From: Anaerolineales bacterium
GTDB taxonomy: Bacteria; Chloroflexota; Anaerolineae; Anaerolineales; UBA4823
DNA length: 6,192 nucleotides
NCBI GenBank assembly: GCA_028687395.1
Contig: JAQUAE010000123.1
Coordinates: 1-6,192, forward strand
Direction: 5' to 3'
Positions within the stretch are counted from its first letter, which is position 1; every line of letters begins with the position of its first letter. Under the pieces are notes generated by a model. The model ran no database searches. It was not told the DNA's origin and saw nothing but the letters and a program-made list of their open reading frames with translations. A program made the translations under genes and the position numbers. Of this stretch, positions 1 to 6,051 are shown in pieces.

Positions 1-898
1 CCTGCAAGCGGTGCACCACCCCGGTAATTTCCGACATGCCCGCCAGCCCGGCCAGAGCTCCCGAGACCATCATCACCAATATGGTATTGCGGGTGATGTT
101 TAGCCCGGCGTAGCGAGCGGCGGTAGGGTTATCGCCGATCAGGCGAATTTCATATCCCCAACGGCTGCGGTAGAGGATGAACCACACCACGAAGGCGGCA
201 ATGATTCCCAGCACCAATCCCAGGTGAACAGTCAGCCCGCGGAAAACAGGTACCTCTTTGGCGTAATCCGCCAGGCGCGGCAGCCAGGCATTGCGCGGAA
301 ACATGTGCGACATCTGGAAACCGCCCTCAGTCCACACCGCGTAAATGAAGAAATTGTTCCAGGCGACGGCAATGTAGTTCATCATCAAGGTGGTGATGAT
401 CTCATTGACGTTATACCTGGCTTTGAGGAAGCCGGGGATGAATCCCCAGATGGCACCCGCCAGGATGCCGGCCAGGATCATGACCGGGATGAATATCCAC
501 GGCGAGGTGTTTTCGGGGAGCAAGGGGATGAGCACTACCGCACTGGCGCCGAAAGCCCCCAGGAAGAATTGGCCCTCGGCGCCGATGTTCCACAGGCGCA
601 TGCGGAAGGCCAGCGCGCAGGCCAGGCCGACCAGGATGAGGGGGGTAGCTTTCACCAACGTGTCCGAGAACACGCCGAGGCTGCCGAAGGATGCCCGCGC
701 GATGTGGGCGTACGAACGCACCGGGTCTCCGCCAGCCAGGGCGATGACCCCCCCGCCGAGCACCAGGGCAAAGAAAATGGCGCCAAATGAAACCAGTAAG
801 GGGAACCACCTGGGGGGCTCTACCAAGCGCGGCTCGAAGCGCACGGTCAGCGGGAAACGCCAGGCGCGCCGGGGCGAGGAAACGGACTGTTCGGTCAC
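1..898 (-). CDS. BMP-family (purine/nucleoside-type) ABC transporter permease, C-terminus cut by window edge
   Basis: Inner-membrane permease of the importer encoded by the two preceding genes; it should form the translocation path with a second permease that would lie beyond the left edge. The frame is open for 299 codons without a stop. Visible family marks are WNIGAEGQ (residues 103-110), the NEIITTLMMNYIA stretch (165-177), GDNPTAARYAGL (255-266) and GALAGLAGM (280-288), all typical of YufP/NupP-type permeases related to RbsC. Hydrophobic segments sit roughly at 33-55, 82-99, 108-127, 135-156, 168-187, 222-243 and 270-290. Family members are about 350 residues, so about 50 are missing. 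The start is GTG inside a GTGA overlap with the ATPase stop, with GAGAGGAG nine bases upstream; no ATG fits the conserved N-terminus. Family assignment is secure; substrate is inferred from the operon. Confidence 0.9.
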   Translation of the reverse strand, partial: MTEQSVSSPRRAWRFPLTVRFEPRLVEPPRWFPLLVSFGAIFFALVLGGGVIALAGGDPVRSYAHIARASFGSLGVFSDTLVKATPLILVGLACALAFRMRLWNIGAEGQFFLGAFGASAVVLIPLLPENTSPWIFIPVMILAGILAGAIWGFIPGFLKARYNVNEIITTLMMNYIAVAWNNFFIYAVWTEGGFQMSHMFPRNAWLPRLADYAKEVPVFRGLTVHLGLVLGIIAAFVVWFILYRSRWGYEIRLIGDNPTAARYAGLNITRNTILVMMVSGALAGLAGMSEITGVVHRLQ

Positions 899-2472
899 GG
901 CGTCACGCTCCTCTCGCGATTAATCTGCTCCAATGGCGTCCCGGTCATCATCTGGCCAATCGTGTCGATGTCTGCGTCTCTCACTTCGCCCATGATCATC
1001 CCTTCGTAGATGACATAAATCCGGTCGCTGAGCGACAATAATTCCTCTAATTCCTCGGAAATTAACAGGATCGCCGAATCCGCATCGCGCTGGGCGAGCA
1101 GCAGCCGGTGCACACCTTCGATGGCGCCCACGTCCAACCCGCGCGTCGGCTGTACGGCAATCATCAAGGCTGGCCCGGTGGAAATCTCGCGCGCCAGGAT
1201 CACCCGCTGCAGGTTGCCGCCTGAAAGCATGCGCACGGGAGTTTCGACGTTGGGTACGATGATATCGAATTCGTCCTTCAACTCGTTGGCAAAATGGGTC
1301 GCTTCCCGGTAATCCAGCGCCATCCCCTGGGCGATAGGTGGCTTGCGGTAATTCTTCATGATGAGGTTGTCGGTCACGCTCAGGTTGGGCGCGGTGCCTA
1401 CCTGCGTGCGGTCTTCAGGGATGTGCGCCATACCTTGCTCAATAGCTTTGGATGCGGGGCAATTGTCGATCTGTTCGCCCTTGAGCAGCACCGTACCGCC
1501 GATGCAGGTGCGCAAGCCAGTGATCACCTGGGCAAGCTCGCGCTGCCCGTTGCCAGCCACGCCCGCCAGCCCGACGATCTCGCCAGCGCGCACCTCTAAC
1601 GATACGCCGCGCAGCGCCGGCAGCCCCTTGTCGTTGTCGGCGTGCAAATCCTGCACCTCCAGGATGACCTCGCCGGGCGTCTTGGGTCGCTTGTCCACCT
1701 GGAAAAGGACCTCACGCCCAACCATCAGGCGCGCCAGCTCCTGGCGGGAGGTATCCTCAGTTGCCAGGCCGGAGGCGGTGGCTTTCCCTTTACGCAGCAC
1801 AGTGACGCGGTCTGCGATGGTCATCACCTCGTTGAGCTTGTGGCTGATGAAGATGATCGATTTGCCCTCGCTGACCATGACGCGCAGGGTGGCGAACAGG
1901 CCTTCGATCTCCTGCGGCGCCAACACCGCTGTAGGCTCGTCCATGATCAACACCTGTGCGCCGCGATAGAGCATCTTGAGCAGCTCCACCCGTTGCTGCT
2001 CCCCCACCGAGAGCTGCCAGACCTTGGCCTTGGGGTCGACGCTCAGCCCAAAGCGCTCGCCCAGCTCAGCCACCTCGCGGTGGTATTTAGCCAGGTTGAG
2101 GTGAAAGCGCGGCGAGTCCAGGCCGAGCAAGATATTCTCGGTGACCGTTTGCGAGGGGACGAGCATGAAGTGCTGGTGCACCATGCCAATGCCAGCTAAA
2201 ATCGCATCCCGGGGAGAGGAAAACGAAACCGGCTTGCCGTTGATCAGGATCGTCCCGGCTTCAGCCCGGTATAGGCCAGCCAGGACGTTCATCAGCGTGC
2301 TCTTTCCGGCGCCATTTTCCCCGAGCAGGGCGTGGATCTCCCCTTTGCGCAGGTCGAAGTCCACGTTATCGTTGGCCAACACCCCTGGAAACTTCTTGAC
2401 GATACCGCGCATCTCGACGACCAGGGGGGCATTACCCTGGCTTTCTGGACCAGGTGGATTCTCTTTCGCCAT
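895..2472 (-). CDS. BMP-family ABC transporter ATP-binding protein with two nucleotide-binding domains
   Basis: Cytoplasmic ATPase that powers the importer, of the double-domain type found with ribose and nucleoside transporters (RbsA, B. subtilis YufO/NupO). Length 525 residues is normal. Domain 1 carries Walker A GENGAGKST (51-59), Q-loop Gln100, signature LSVGEQQR (154-161), Walker B VLIMDEP (174-180) and switch His211. Domain 2 has a degenerate Walker A, GVAGNGQRE (304-312, no Lys-Ser/Thr), an intact signature LSGGNLQR (416-423), Walker B AVQP (439-442) lacking the usual Asp-Glu, and Glu473 where the switch His would be. This asymmetry is usual for the YufO-type group as I recall it. The ATG follows a terminator by 17 bases and has only a weak GAGAG Shine-Dalgarno. 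The stop overlaps the permease start. Purine or nucleoside transport is inferred from family and neighbours. Confidence 0.93.
   Translation of the reverse strand: MAKENPPGPESQGNAPLVVEMRGIVKKFPGVLANDNVDFDLRKGEIHALLGENGAGKSTLMNVLAGLYRAEAGTILINGKPVSFSSPRDAILAGIGMVHQHFMLVPSQTVTENILLGLDSPRFHLNLAKYHREVAELGERFGLSVDPKAKVWQLSVGEQQRVELLKMLYRGAQVLIMDEPTAVLAPQEIEGLFATLRVMVSEGKSIIFISHKLNEVMTIADRVTVLRKGKATASGLATEDTSRQELARLMVGREVLFQVDKRPKTPGEVILEVQDLHADNDKGLPALRGVSLEVRAGEIVGLAGVAGNGQRELAQVITGLRTCIGGTVLLKGEQIDNCPASKAIEQGMAHIPEDRTQVGTAPNLSVTDNLIMKNYRKPPIAQGMALDYREATHFANELKDEFDIIVPNVETPVRMLSGGNLQRVILAREISTGPALMIAVQPTRGLDVGAIEGVHRLLLAQRDADSAILLISEELEELLSLSDRIYVIYEGMIMGEVRDADIDTIGQMMTGTPLEQINRERSVTP
908..915 (-). 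promoter_or_regulatory. Ribosome binding site for the GTG-started permease
   Basis: GAGAGGAG lies nine bases before the GTG at 898-896 and inside the last codons of the ATPase gene. It supports GTG as the true start and, with the GTGA overlap, suggests coupled translation of ATPase and permease. Confidence 0.6.
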
Positions 2473-2489
2473 GGATTCTCTCGGTGTTC

Positions 2490-2527
2490 AAAAAAGGGGG
2501 GCCAGAACCCCTGGAGGTTCCGGCCCC
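2490..2527 (-). terminator. Intrinsic terminator (probable attenuator) between lipoprotein and ATPase genes
   Basis: On the minus strand GGGGCCGGAACC (2527-2516) pairs with GGTTCTGGCCCC (2509-2498) over 12 positions with one G-U wobble, a six-base loop, then CC and six T residues (2495-2490). It begins 14 bases after the lipoprotein stop and ends 17 bases before the ATPase ATG. No obvious new promoter fits in that space, so partial read-through would keep binding protein in excess over ATPase and permease, a common arrangement in ABC import operons. Confidence 0.85.
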
Positions 2528-2541
2528 TGGTGGTTGTTGCT

Positions 2542-3864
2542 TTATTGGCTCAAGCTGGGGAGTTCAGCGGTGATGCCATCCGCCCACCAGTACATACAGT
2601 ACGTGCATTCCAGGCCCGGTGCTCCGGGCGGGAACTGGTCCAGGTCGGGCTGAGAGAACTTCTCGCCCTCGGGGACGATGACGTTGCCCTTGTTGTCCGT
2701 GATCGGGCCGGAGAAGACGTCGAAGCGGGTGAACTCACCGGCGAGCATTTGCGCCAGCAGGCTGCGCACCTCTTCGATCACTTCCGGAGGCAGGTCCTGA
2801 ACGCCCGTAGTGGGCTCCTCACCCTCCATGAAGCCGAAGAGACCCAGACCGCCGGTGTCGGCATCGAAGTAATCCCAACCGGGGGTGTAGGTGCCGTCGA
2901 TCAGGCCCTGCGCGATGCCGGCGTACACCGGTCCCCAGTTCCAGTAGGGGGCGGTCAGGCAGCGCTCGACTTTGCACGAACCCGACCAGTCATAGGTGAC
3001 GCCCCATTTGCCCTTCTCCTGAGCCACGTCAGCCACGGCGGGTGTGTCTGCGCCGGTGAAGACCACCTGAGCGCCCGCATCGAACAGGGAAGCAGCAGCT
3101 TCCTTCTCGATGATGGGGTCGTGCCAGGTGTTGATCCAGCGCACGTCCATGGTGCATTCGGGGCAGGTCTTCTTCATGCCCAGCGCAATGGCGTTGCCCA
3201 GGCGGATTTCCTCAGGGATCGGGAAGGTGGCCATATAACCCAACTTCGGATTGCCGTCGGCCTTGGCGCGCGCTCCGGCGAGCATGCCCGCCAGGTACTT
3301 CATGCTTTCCATGGCGCCGAACAGGTTGCCAAAGTTAGTTGTGTTGGATTTGTAACCACTGATGTGGATGTAGGTGGTATCCGGGAATTCGCTGGCCACG
3401 ATTTCCATCGGGTCCATGTAACCGAATGAGGTGCCGAAGATCAGGTCGAAGCCCTTGCGAGAAAGACTGCGGAAGATCTGCTCGGAGTCGGCGCCTTCGG
3501 GGACGTTTTCGATGTACGCCGTGTGCACGTTGGGCACGTTCTCCTGGACGTAGACCAGGCCTTCATAATGCGCCTGAGACCAACCACCGTCATCGTGGGG
3601 GCCGATCAGGACGAAGGCCACGTTGAACTTACCCTCCTCGATTTCAGGAATCTGGAAGCCGCCCACCTCTTCGACGGGGGCTTCGGTGGGCGCTTCGGTG
3701 GCGGCTGGCGCCTCGGTGGCGGCCGGGGCTTCGGTGGCGGCCGGCGCCTCGGTGGCGGCCGGCGGCTCTTCTGGAGGCGTGGTTGGCTTGGTTCCACAGG
3801 CGGAAAGCACCAGCGCAAACAGAACGAGCAGGCTGATCACATGCCAGACATTCTTGACGCGCAT
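2542..3864 (-). CDS. BMP-family ABC transporter substrate-binding lipoprotein, probable purine/nucleoside binder
   Basis: Extracytoplasmic binding protein of the importer, tethered by lipid. The 440-residue product has a basic start, a hydrophobic segment (9-20) and lipobox LSAC with Cys23, then a Pro/Ala/Thr/Glu linker (27-66) with four PAATEA units. The binding domain starts near residue 78 and has GPHDDGGWSQAHYEGL (89-103 region), ENVPEGADSEQI (119-130), GTSFGYMDP (144-152), the INTWHDP turn (244-250) and YWNWGPVY (307-314). The DGGW and WNWGP marks recall the purine-binding BMP subgroup (Brucella BAB2_0673-like) more than PnrA/TmpC, by memory. Start ATG at 3864 was chosen over upstream ATGs at 3972 and 3957 because it has GAGAGGAG eight bases ahead and gives a proper signal peptide. 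Six further cysteines occur as three close pairs (234/237, 297/302, 420/423). Exact ligand unknown. Confidence 0.92.
   Translation of the reverse strand: MRVKNVWHVISLLVLFALVLSACGTKPTTPPEEPPAATEAPAATEAPAATEAPAATEAPTEAPVEEVGGFQIPEIEEGKFNVAFVLIGPHDDGGWSQAHYEGLVYVQENVPNVHTAYIENVPEGADSEQIFRSLSRKGFDLIFGTSFGYMDPMEIVASEFPDTTYIHISGYKSNTTNFGNLFGAMESMKYLAGMLAGARAKADGNPKLGYMATFPIPEEIRLGNAIALGMKKTCPECTMDVRWINTWHDPIIEKEAAASLFDAGAQVVFTGADTPAVADVAQEKGKWGVTYDWSGSCKVERCLTAPYWNWGPVYAGIAQGLIDGTYTPGWDYFDADTGGLGLFGFMEGEEPTTGVQDLPPEVIEEVRSLLAQMLAGEFTRFDVFSGPITDNKGNVIVPEGEKFSQPDLDQFPPGAPGLECTYCMYWWADGITAELPSLSQ
3691..3762 (-). repeat. Four 18-bp tandem repeats encoding the PAATEA linker
   Basis: Four consecutive 18-base units (3691-3708, 3709-3726, 3727-3744, 3745-3762) differ at only a few bases and encode Pro-Ala-Ala-Thr-Glu-Ala four times (residues 35-58 of the lipoprotein). 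A degenerate partial unit continues at 3676-3690. The linker probably spans cell-surface material between the lipid anchor and the binding domain. Being in frame and multiple of three, unit loss or gain would only change linker length. Confidence 0.9.
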
Positions 3865-3926
3865 TACAACTTCTCCTCTCTTAAGATAGTTTGGACGGTA
3901 CACGCAGAGTGATTCGGGGCTCCCAT
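3864..3926 (-). CDS. Possible 20-residue leader peptide upstream of the lipoprotein gene
   Basis: An ATG at 3926-3924 opens 20 codons (MGAPNHSACTVQTILREEKL) ending in TAA at 3866-3864, so stop and lipoprotein start share one base (TAATG). A perfect Shine-Dalgarno, AGGAGGTGA (3949-3941), lies upstream, but 14 bases separate its end from the ATG, longer than ideal. The tail of the ORF encodes the lipoprotein's own ribosome binding site, which would suit translational coupling. It has no recognisable family and no run of regulatory codons. Chance is a real possibility in a stretch this short. Confidence 0.25.
   Translation of the reverse strand: MGAPNHSACTVQTILREEKL
3873..3880 (-). promoter_or_regulatory. 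Ribosome binding site that sets the lipoprotein start
   Basis: GAGAGGAG ends eight bases before the ATG at 3864-3862. It is the basis for rejecting the longer reading frame that begins at 3972, whose first 36 residues precede an otherwise complete lipoprotein signal peptide. Confidence 0.75.
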
Positions 3927-3940
3927 TTTTATTTCTGGTT

Positions 3941-3949
3941 TCACCTCCT
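3941..3949 (-). promoter_or_regulatory. Perfect Shine-Dalgarno sequence without a well-placed start
   Basis: AGGAGGTGA matches the 16S anti-Shine-Dalgarno at all nine bases, yet it lies about 77 bases before the lipoprotein ATG. The nearest downstream ATG (3926) is 14 bases away and opens the candidate leader ORF. It may serve that ORF, act as a ribosome stand-by site, or be a relic. Confidence 0.45.
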
Positions 3950-3983
3950 GTGTGCATAACCCTACGGACCAATTTCCTTTGAT

Positions 3984-3992
3984 TCTATAACA
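3984..3992 (-). promoter_or_regulatory. Candidate extended -10 promoter for the transporter operon
   Basis: TG-T-TATAGA (3992-3984) fits an extended -10 element in the AT-rich gap before the lipoprotein gene. A possible -35, TTGCAC (4016-4011), is 21 bases away, which is too far for a standard pair, so this would depend on the TG extension. It would give a leader of roughly 110 bases holding the Shine-Dalgarno and the small ORF. Confidence 0.35.
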
Positions 3993-4026
3993 AAAAAAGG
4001 ATTCTGACCGGTGCAACTTATCCTTC
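3992..4026 (-). terminator. Weak terminator-like hairpin after the carbamate kinase gene
   Basis: AAGGAT (4025-4020) pairs with ATCCTT (4002-3997), extendable by one G-U pair, around a 17-base loop, and runs into seven T residues (3998-3992). The stem is short and the loop large, so efficiency is probably low. It would close the carbamoyltransferase/kinase operon 34 bases after its last stop, or attenuate transcription into the transporter genes. Confidence 0.4.
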
Positions 4027-4034
4027 AAACGCTA

Positions 4035-4063
4035 TTTTTAAGATTAGGGATGGGCTGTCTCAA
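4035..4063 (-). promoter_or_regulatory. Candidate sigma-70-like promoter at the end of the carbamate kinase gene
   Basis: TTGAGA (4063-4058) overlaps the kinase stop codon and is followed after exactly 17 bases by TAAAAA (4040-4035). The spacing is ideal and the boxes match 5/6 and 4/6. A transcript from here would start near 4028, right at the terminator-like hairpin, making the two readings partly competing. Confidence 0.3.
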
Positions 4064-5019
4064 TCCGGGACGATCAAGGTGCCCGTCTCGCCGCGCAGCG
4101 CCCGGCCAATGTTCTCCGGGTTGGTGATGATGGCCTGCTTGCCGCCCGCTTCCAGGAACCAGATGATGGCTTCGATCTTGGGCGCCATCGACCCCTTGGC
4201 AAAGTGGACACCTTCCTTGAGGTGCTGCTTCGCTTCCGAGAGAGTCATTCGGTCCACCCAGGTCTGGTTCGGTTTTCCAAAGTTCAGGGCGATCTTCTCC
4301 ACCGCGGTGGAGATCAGGAACAGGTCTGCCTTGATCAACCTGGCGAGCAAGCTGCTGGCGAAATCCTTGTCGATCACCGCGGCCGTACCCACCAGCTCGC
4401 GCTGTCCTTTATCGATGACCGGTATACCGCCCCCACCCACAGTAATCACCACCACGCCGGCTTCGATCAGACGCTGGACGGCCTCCAGCTCCACCACCTC
4501 GACCGGTATGGGGGAGGCGACCACGCGCCGCCAGCCGCGGCCGGCGTCCTCCACCACGTTCCAGCCCATCTCCTCAGCGCGCTTGCTCGCCTCAGCCTCA
4601 TCCATGAAACTGCCGATGGGCTTGGTGGGATGCTTGAAGGCAGGGTCGTCCTTATCCACCAGCACCTGGGTGACCACGGTAGCCACCGGCTTGTGGATGC
4701 CGCGGCGCTGCAGCTCGTTTTGCAGGGTCTGCTGCAAGGCGTAGCCGATGGCGCCCTGGGTATCCGCGCCGCACACGTCGAGGGGCACTTCGTGCATGCC
4801 CTCTACCTTGTGGGCAATCTCCGAGCGGCGCAGGATGAAGCCCACCTGCGGGCCATTGCCATGGCCGATAGCCACATCCCAGCCGGCCTCGATCATGTCG
4901 GCAATGTGGTAGGTGGTCGCTTTGGCTGCCTGGTACTGGTCTTCGACCGTCTTATGCTTCTCGTCTTTGATCAGCGAATTACCGCCGATGGCGACGACGG
5001 CGACTCTCTTTTCTTTCAT
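4060..5019 (-). CDS. arcC: Carbamate kinase
   Basis: Cytoplasmic amino-acid-kinase-fold enzyme that interconverts carbamoyl phosphate plus ADP with carbamate plus ATP. In catabolic settings it makes ATP from carbamoyl phosphate, carbamate then falling to CO2 and ammonia. The 319-residue product is full length for the family (about 310). Visible marks are AIGGNSL (10-16), GHGNGPQVG (52-60), ADTQGAIGY (85-93), RRVVASPIP (164-172), GGGGIPVI (195-202), AAVIDKDFASSLLA (213-226) and GSMAPKIEA (276-284). The ATG follows GAGGAG closely and lies 14 bases after the stop of the carbamoyltransferase gene, so both are surely co-transcribed. No arginine deiminase is visible, so a classical arginine deiminase operon is not supported here; the adjacent YgeW-like protein points to ureide or purine breakdown instead. 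Confidence 0.95.
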   Translation of the reverse strand: MKEKRVAVVAIGGNSLIKDEKHKTVEDQYQAAKATTYHIADMIEAGWDVAIGHGNGPQVGFILRRSEIAHKVEGMHEVPLDVCGADTQGAIGYALQQTLQNELQRRGIHKPVATVVTQVLVDKDDPAFKHPTKPIGSFMDEAEASKRAEEMGWNVVEDAGRGWRRVVASPIPVEVVELEAVQRLIEAGVVVITVGGGGIPVIDKGQRELVGTAAVIDKDFASSLLARLIKADLFLISTAVEKIALNFGKPNQTWVDRMTLSEAKQHLKEGVHFAKGSMAPKIEAIIWFLEAGGKQAIITNPENIGRALRGETGTLIVPD

Positions 5020-5022
5020 AGG

Positions 5023-5028
5023 CTCCTC
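5023..5028 (-). promoter_or_regulatory. Ribosome binding site of carbamate kinase
   Basis: GAGGAG sits in the 14-base gap between the carbamoyltransferase stop and the kinase ATG. Its spacing to the ATG is short (three bases), but it is the only candidate and fits a tightly packed operon. Confidence 0.6.
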
Positions 5029-5033
5029 TTCGT

Positions 5034-6014
5034 TTAGCTCATGGTCAAAGCCATCACCGCTTTCTGGACGTGCATGCGGTTTTCGGCTTCGTCGTACACC
5101 ACAGATTGGGCGCTGTCGATTACGCCGTCGGTGACCTCGATGTTGCGGTCGGCGGGCAGCGGGTGCATGTAGATGGCGTCCGGCCTGGCCAGGGCCATCT
5201 TGCGTTCATCTGTGATCCAGTGCTTGTATTTGCTGATGATGCGCGCCCCTTCGTCTGCGTCGGGGGTGTGCACCATGGCGCCCCAGGACTTGGCGTAGAT
5301 GATATCCGCATCCTTGAACGCTGCTTCCATGTCATCTACGACCTCGAAGCCGGCGCCGTGCCTGCGCGCTTGCTCGCGGGCCTGCTCCATGATATCCGGC
5401 ATCAGCTTGAACTCGGGCGGGTGCGCCAGCACGACGTCCAGGCCGAAGCGCGGCATCTGCAACACCAGCGATTGCGGCACCGACATGGGTTTCTGGTAAG
5501 ACGCGGCGTAGGCCCAGGAGACGACCATCTTCTTGCGGCGTAAATCGCGGCCCTTTTTCTCCACGATGGTCATCAAGTCGGCCAGAATCTGGAAGGGATG
5601 GTAAATGTCACACTGCATGTTGAGCACGGGAACACGGGAGTGCTTCGCAACCGCGTTCAGGTAGCCATTGCCCACGCCCCAGTCCACGTGGCGGATGGCG
5701 ATGCCATCGAAGTAGCGCCCGAAGATCTCGCCGATCTCCTTGGGCGTGTCGCCGTGGGCGATTTGGGTAGTTTTGCTCTCGATGAAGGCCGCGTGGCCGC
5801 CCAGTTGGGCCATGCCGGCCTCGAAGGAGCCGCGCGTGCGCGTGCTGGAGAAGAAGAAAAGCATCGCCAGCACCTTATCCCGCAGGTAGGGGTGTAGCTC
5901 GCCCAGGGCGCGCTTGCGTTTGAGGTCGAAAGCCACGTCCAGGACGGTTTCCACCTCCTCTTTGCTGAAGTCCAGGTCGCCGATCAGATCGCGACCGCGC
6001 AGGTGTGTTTGCAT
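5034..6014 (-). CDS. ygeW: Knotted carbamoyltransferase, YgeW-like
   Basis: Aspartate/ornithine carbamoyltransferase superfamily enzyme, transferring a carbamoyl group between carbamoyl phosphate and an amino substrate; with carbamate kinase next door the catabolic direction is likely. The carbamoyl-phosphate loop is SSTRTR (56-61), followed by HPFQ (139-142) and HPLPAD (284-289). KTTQIAHGDT (81-90), NMQCDIYHP (132-140), the WAYAASYQKPMSVPQ stretch (167-181) and YAKSW (240-244) resemble E. coli YgeW and the knotted acetylornithine/succinylornithine group. At 326 residues it is shorter than E. coli YgeW (about 396), with a compact loop after KSW. Glu293 occupies the place where, by my alignment from memory, acetylornithine transcarbamylase has its carboxylated lysine, which argues against that activity. 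ATG has AGGAG seven bases upstream. Substrate is not determined; 2,3-diaminopropionate-type ureides are a guess from known clusters. Confidence 0.82.
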   Translation of the reverse strand: MQTHLRGRDLIGDLDFSKEEVETVLDVAFDLKRKRALGELHPYLRDKVLAMLFFFSSTRTRGSFEAGMAQLGGHAAFIESKTTQIAHGDTPKEIGEIFGRYFDGIAIRHVDWGVGNGYLNAVAKHSRVPVLNMQCDIYHPFQILADLMTIVEKKGRDLRRKKMVVSWAYAASYQKPMSVPQSLVLQMPRFGLDVVLAHPPEFKLMPDIMEQAREQARRHGAGFEVVDDMEAAFKDADIIYAKSWGAMVHTPDADEGARIISKYKHWITDERKMALARPDAIYMHPLPADRNIEVTDGVIDSAQSVVYDEAENRMHVQKAVMALTMS

Positions 6015-6021
6015 CGTTCAT

Positions 6022-6026
6022 CTCCT
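6022..6026 (-). promoter_or_regulatory. Ribosome binding site of the YgeW-like gene
   Basis: AGGAG lies seven bases before the ATG at 6014 in the 37-base gap after the upstream carbamoyltransferase gene. A nearer ATG at 6022-6020 overlaps this site and is out of frame, so the 6014 start is preferred. Confidence 0.65.
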
Positions 6027-6051
6027 ATAGGCTGAAGACTATAAGACTCTC

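Noticed and set aside
411..809. Minus-strand ATG reading frame of 132 codons
   Set aside because: It lies in another frame of the permease gene, whose frame shows clear family motifs throughout.
2332..3429. Long plus-strand open frame of 365 codons
   Set aside because: It is antisense to the lipoprotein and ATPase genes; it arises from high GC content and its product resembles nothing known to me.
3523..3912. Plus-strand reading frame rich in Gly-Gly-Arg repeats
   Set aside because: It is the opposite strand of the PAATEA tandem repeats; no Shine-Dalgarno or family features support it.
3865..3972. 36-codon N-terminal extension of the lipoprotein frame starting at ATG 3972
   Set aside because: It would bury the signal peptide and lipobox inside the protein; the ATG at 3864 has its own well-spaced Shine-Dalgarno.
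3865..3990. Purine riboswitch in the importer leader
   Set aside because: I looked for the conserved junction sequences and loop-loop pairing of purine aptamers and found neither; the leader has no convincing three-way junction.
4011..4016. TTGCAC as the -35 box for the TATAGA -10 element
   Set aside because: The spacer would be 21 bases, outside the usual 16-18 range, so it is not counted as a standard promoter pair.
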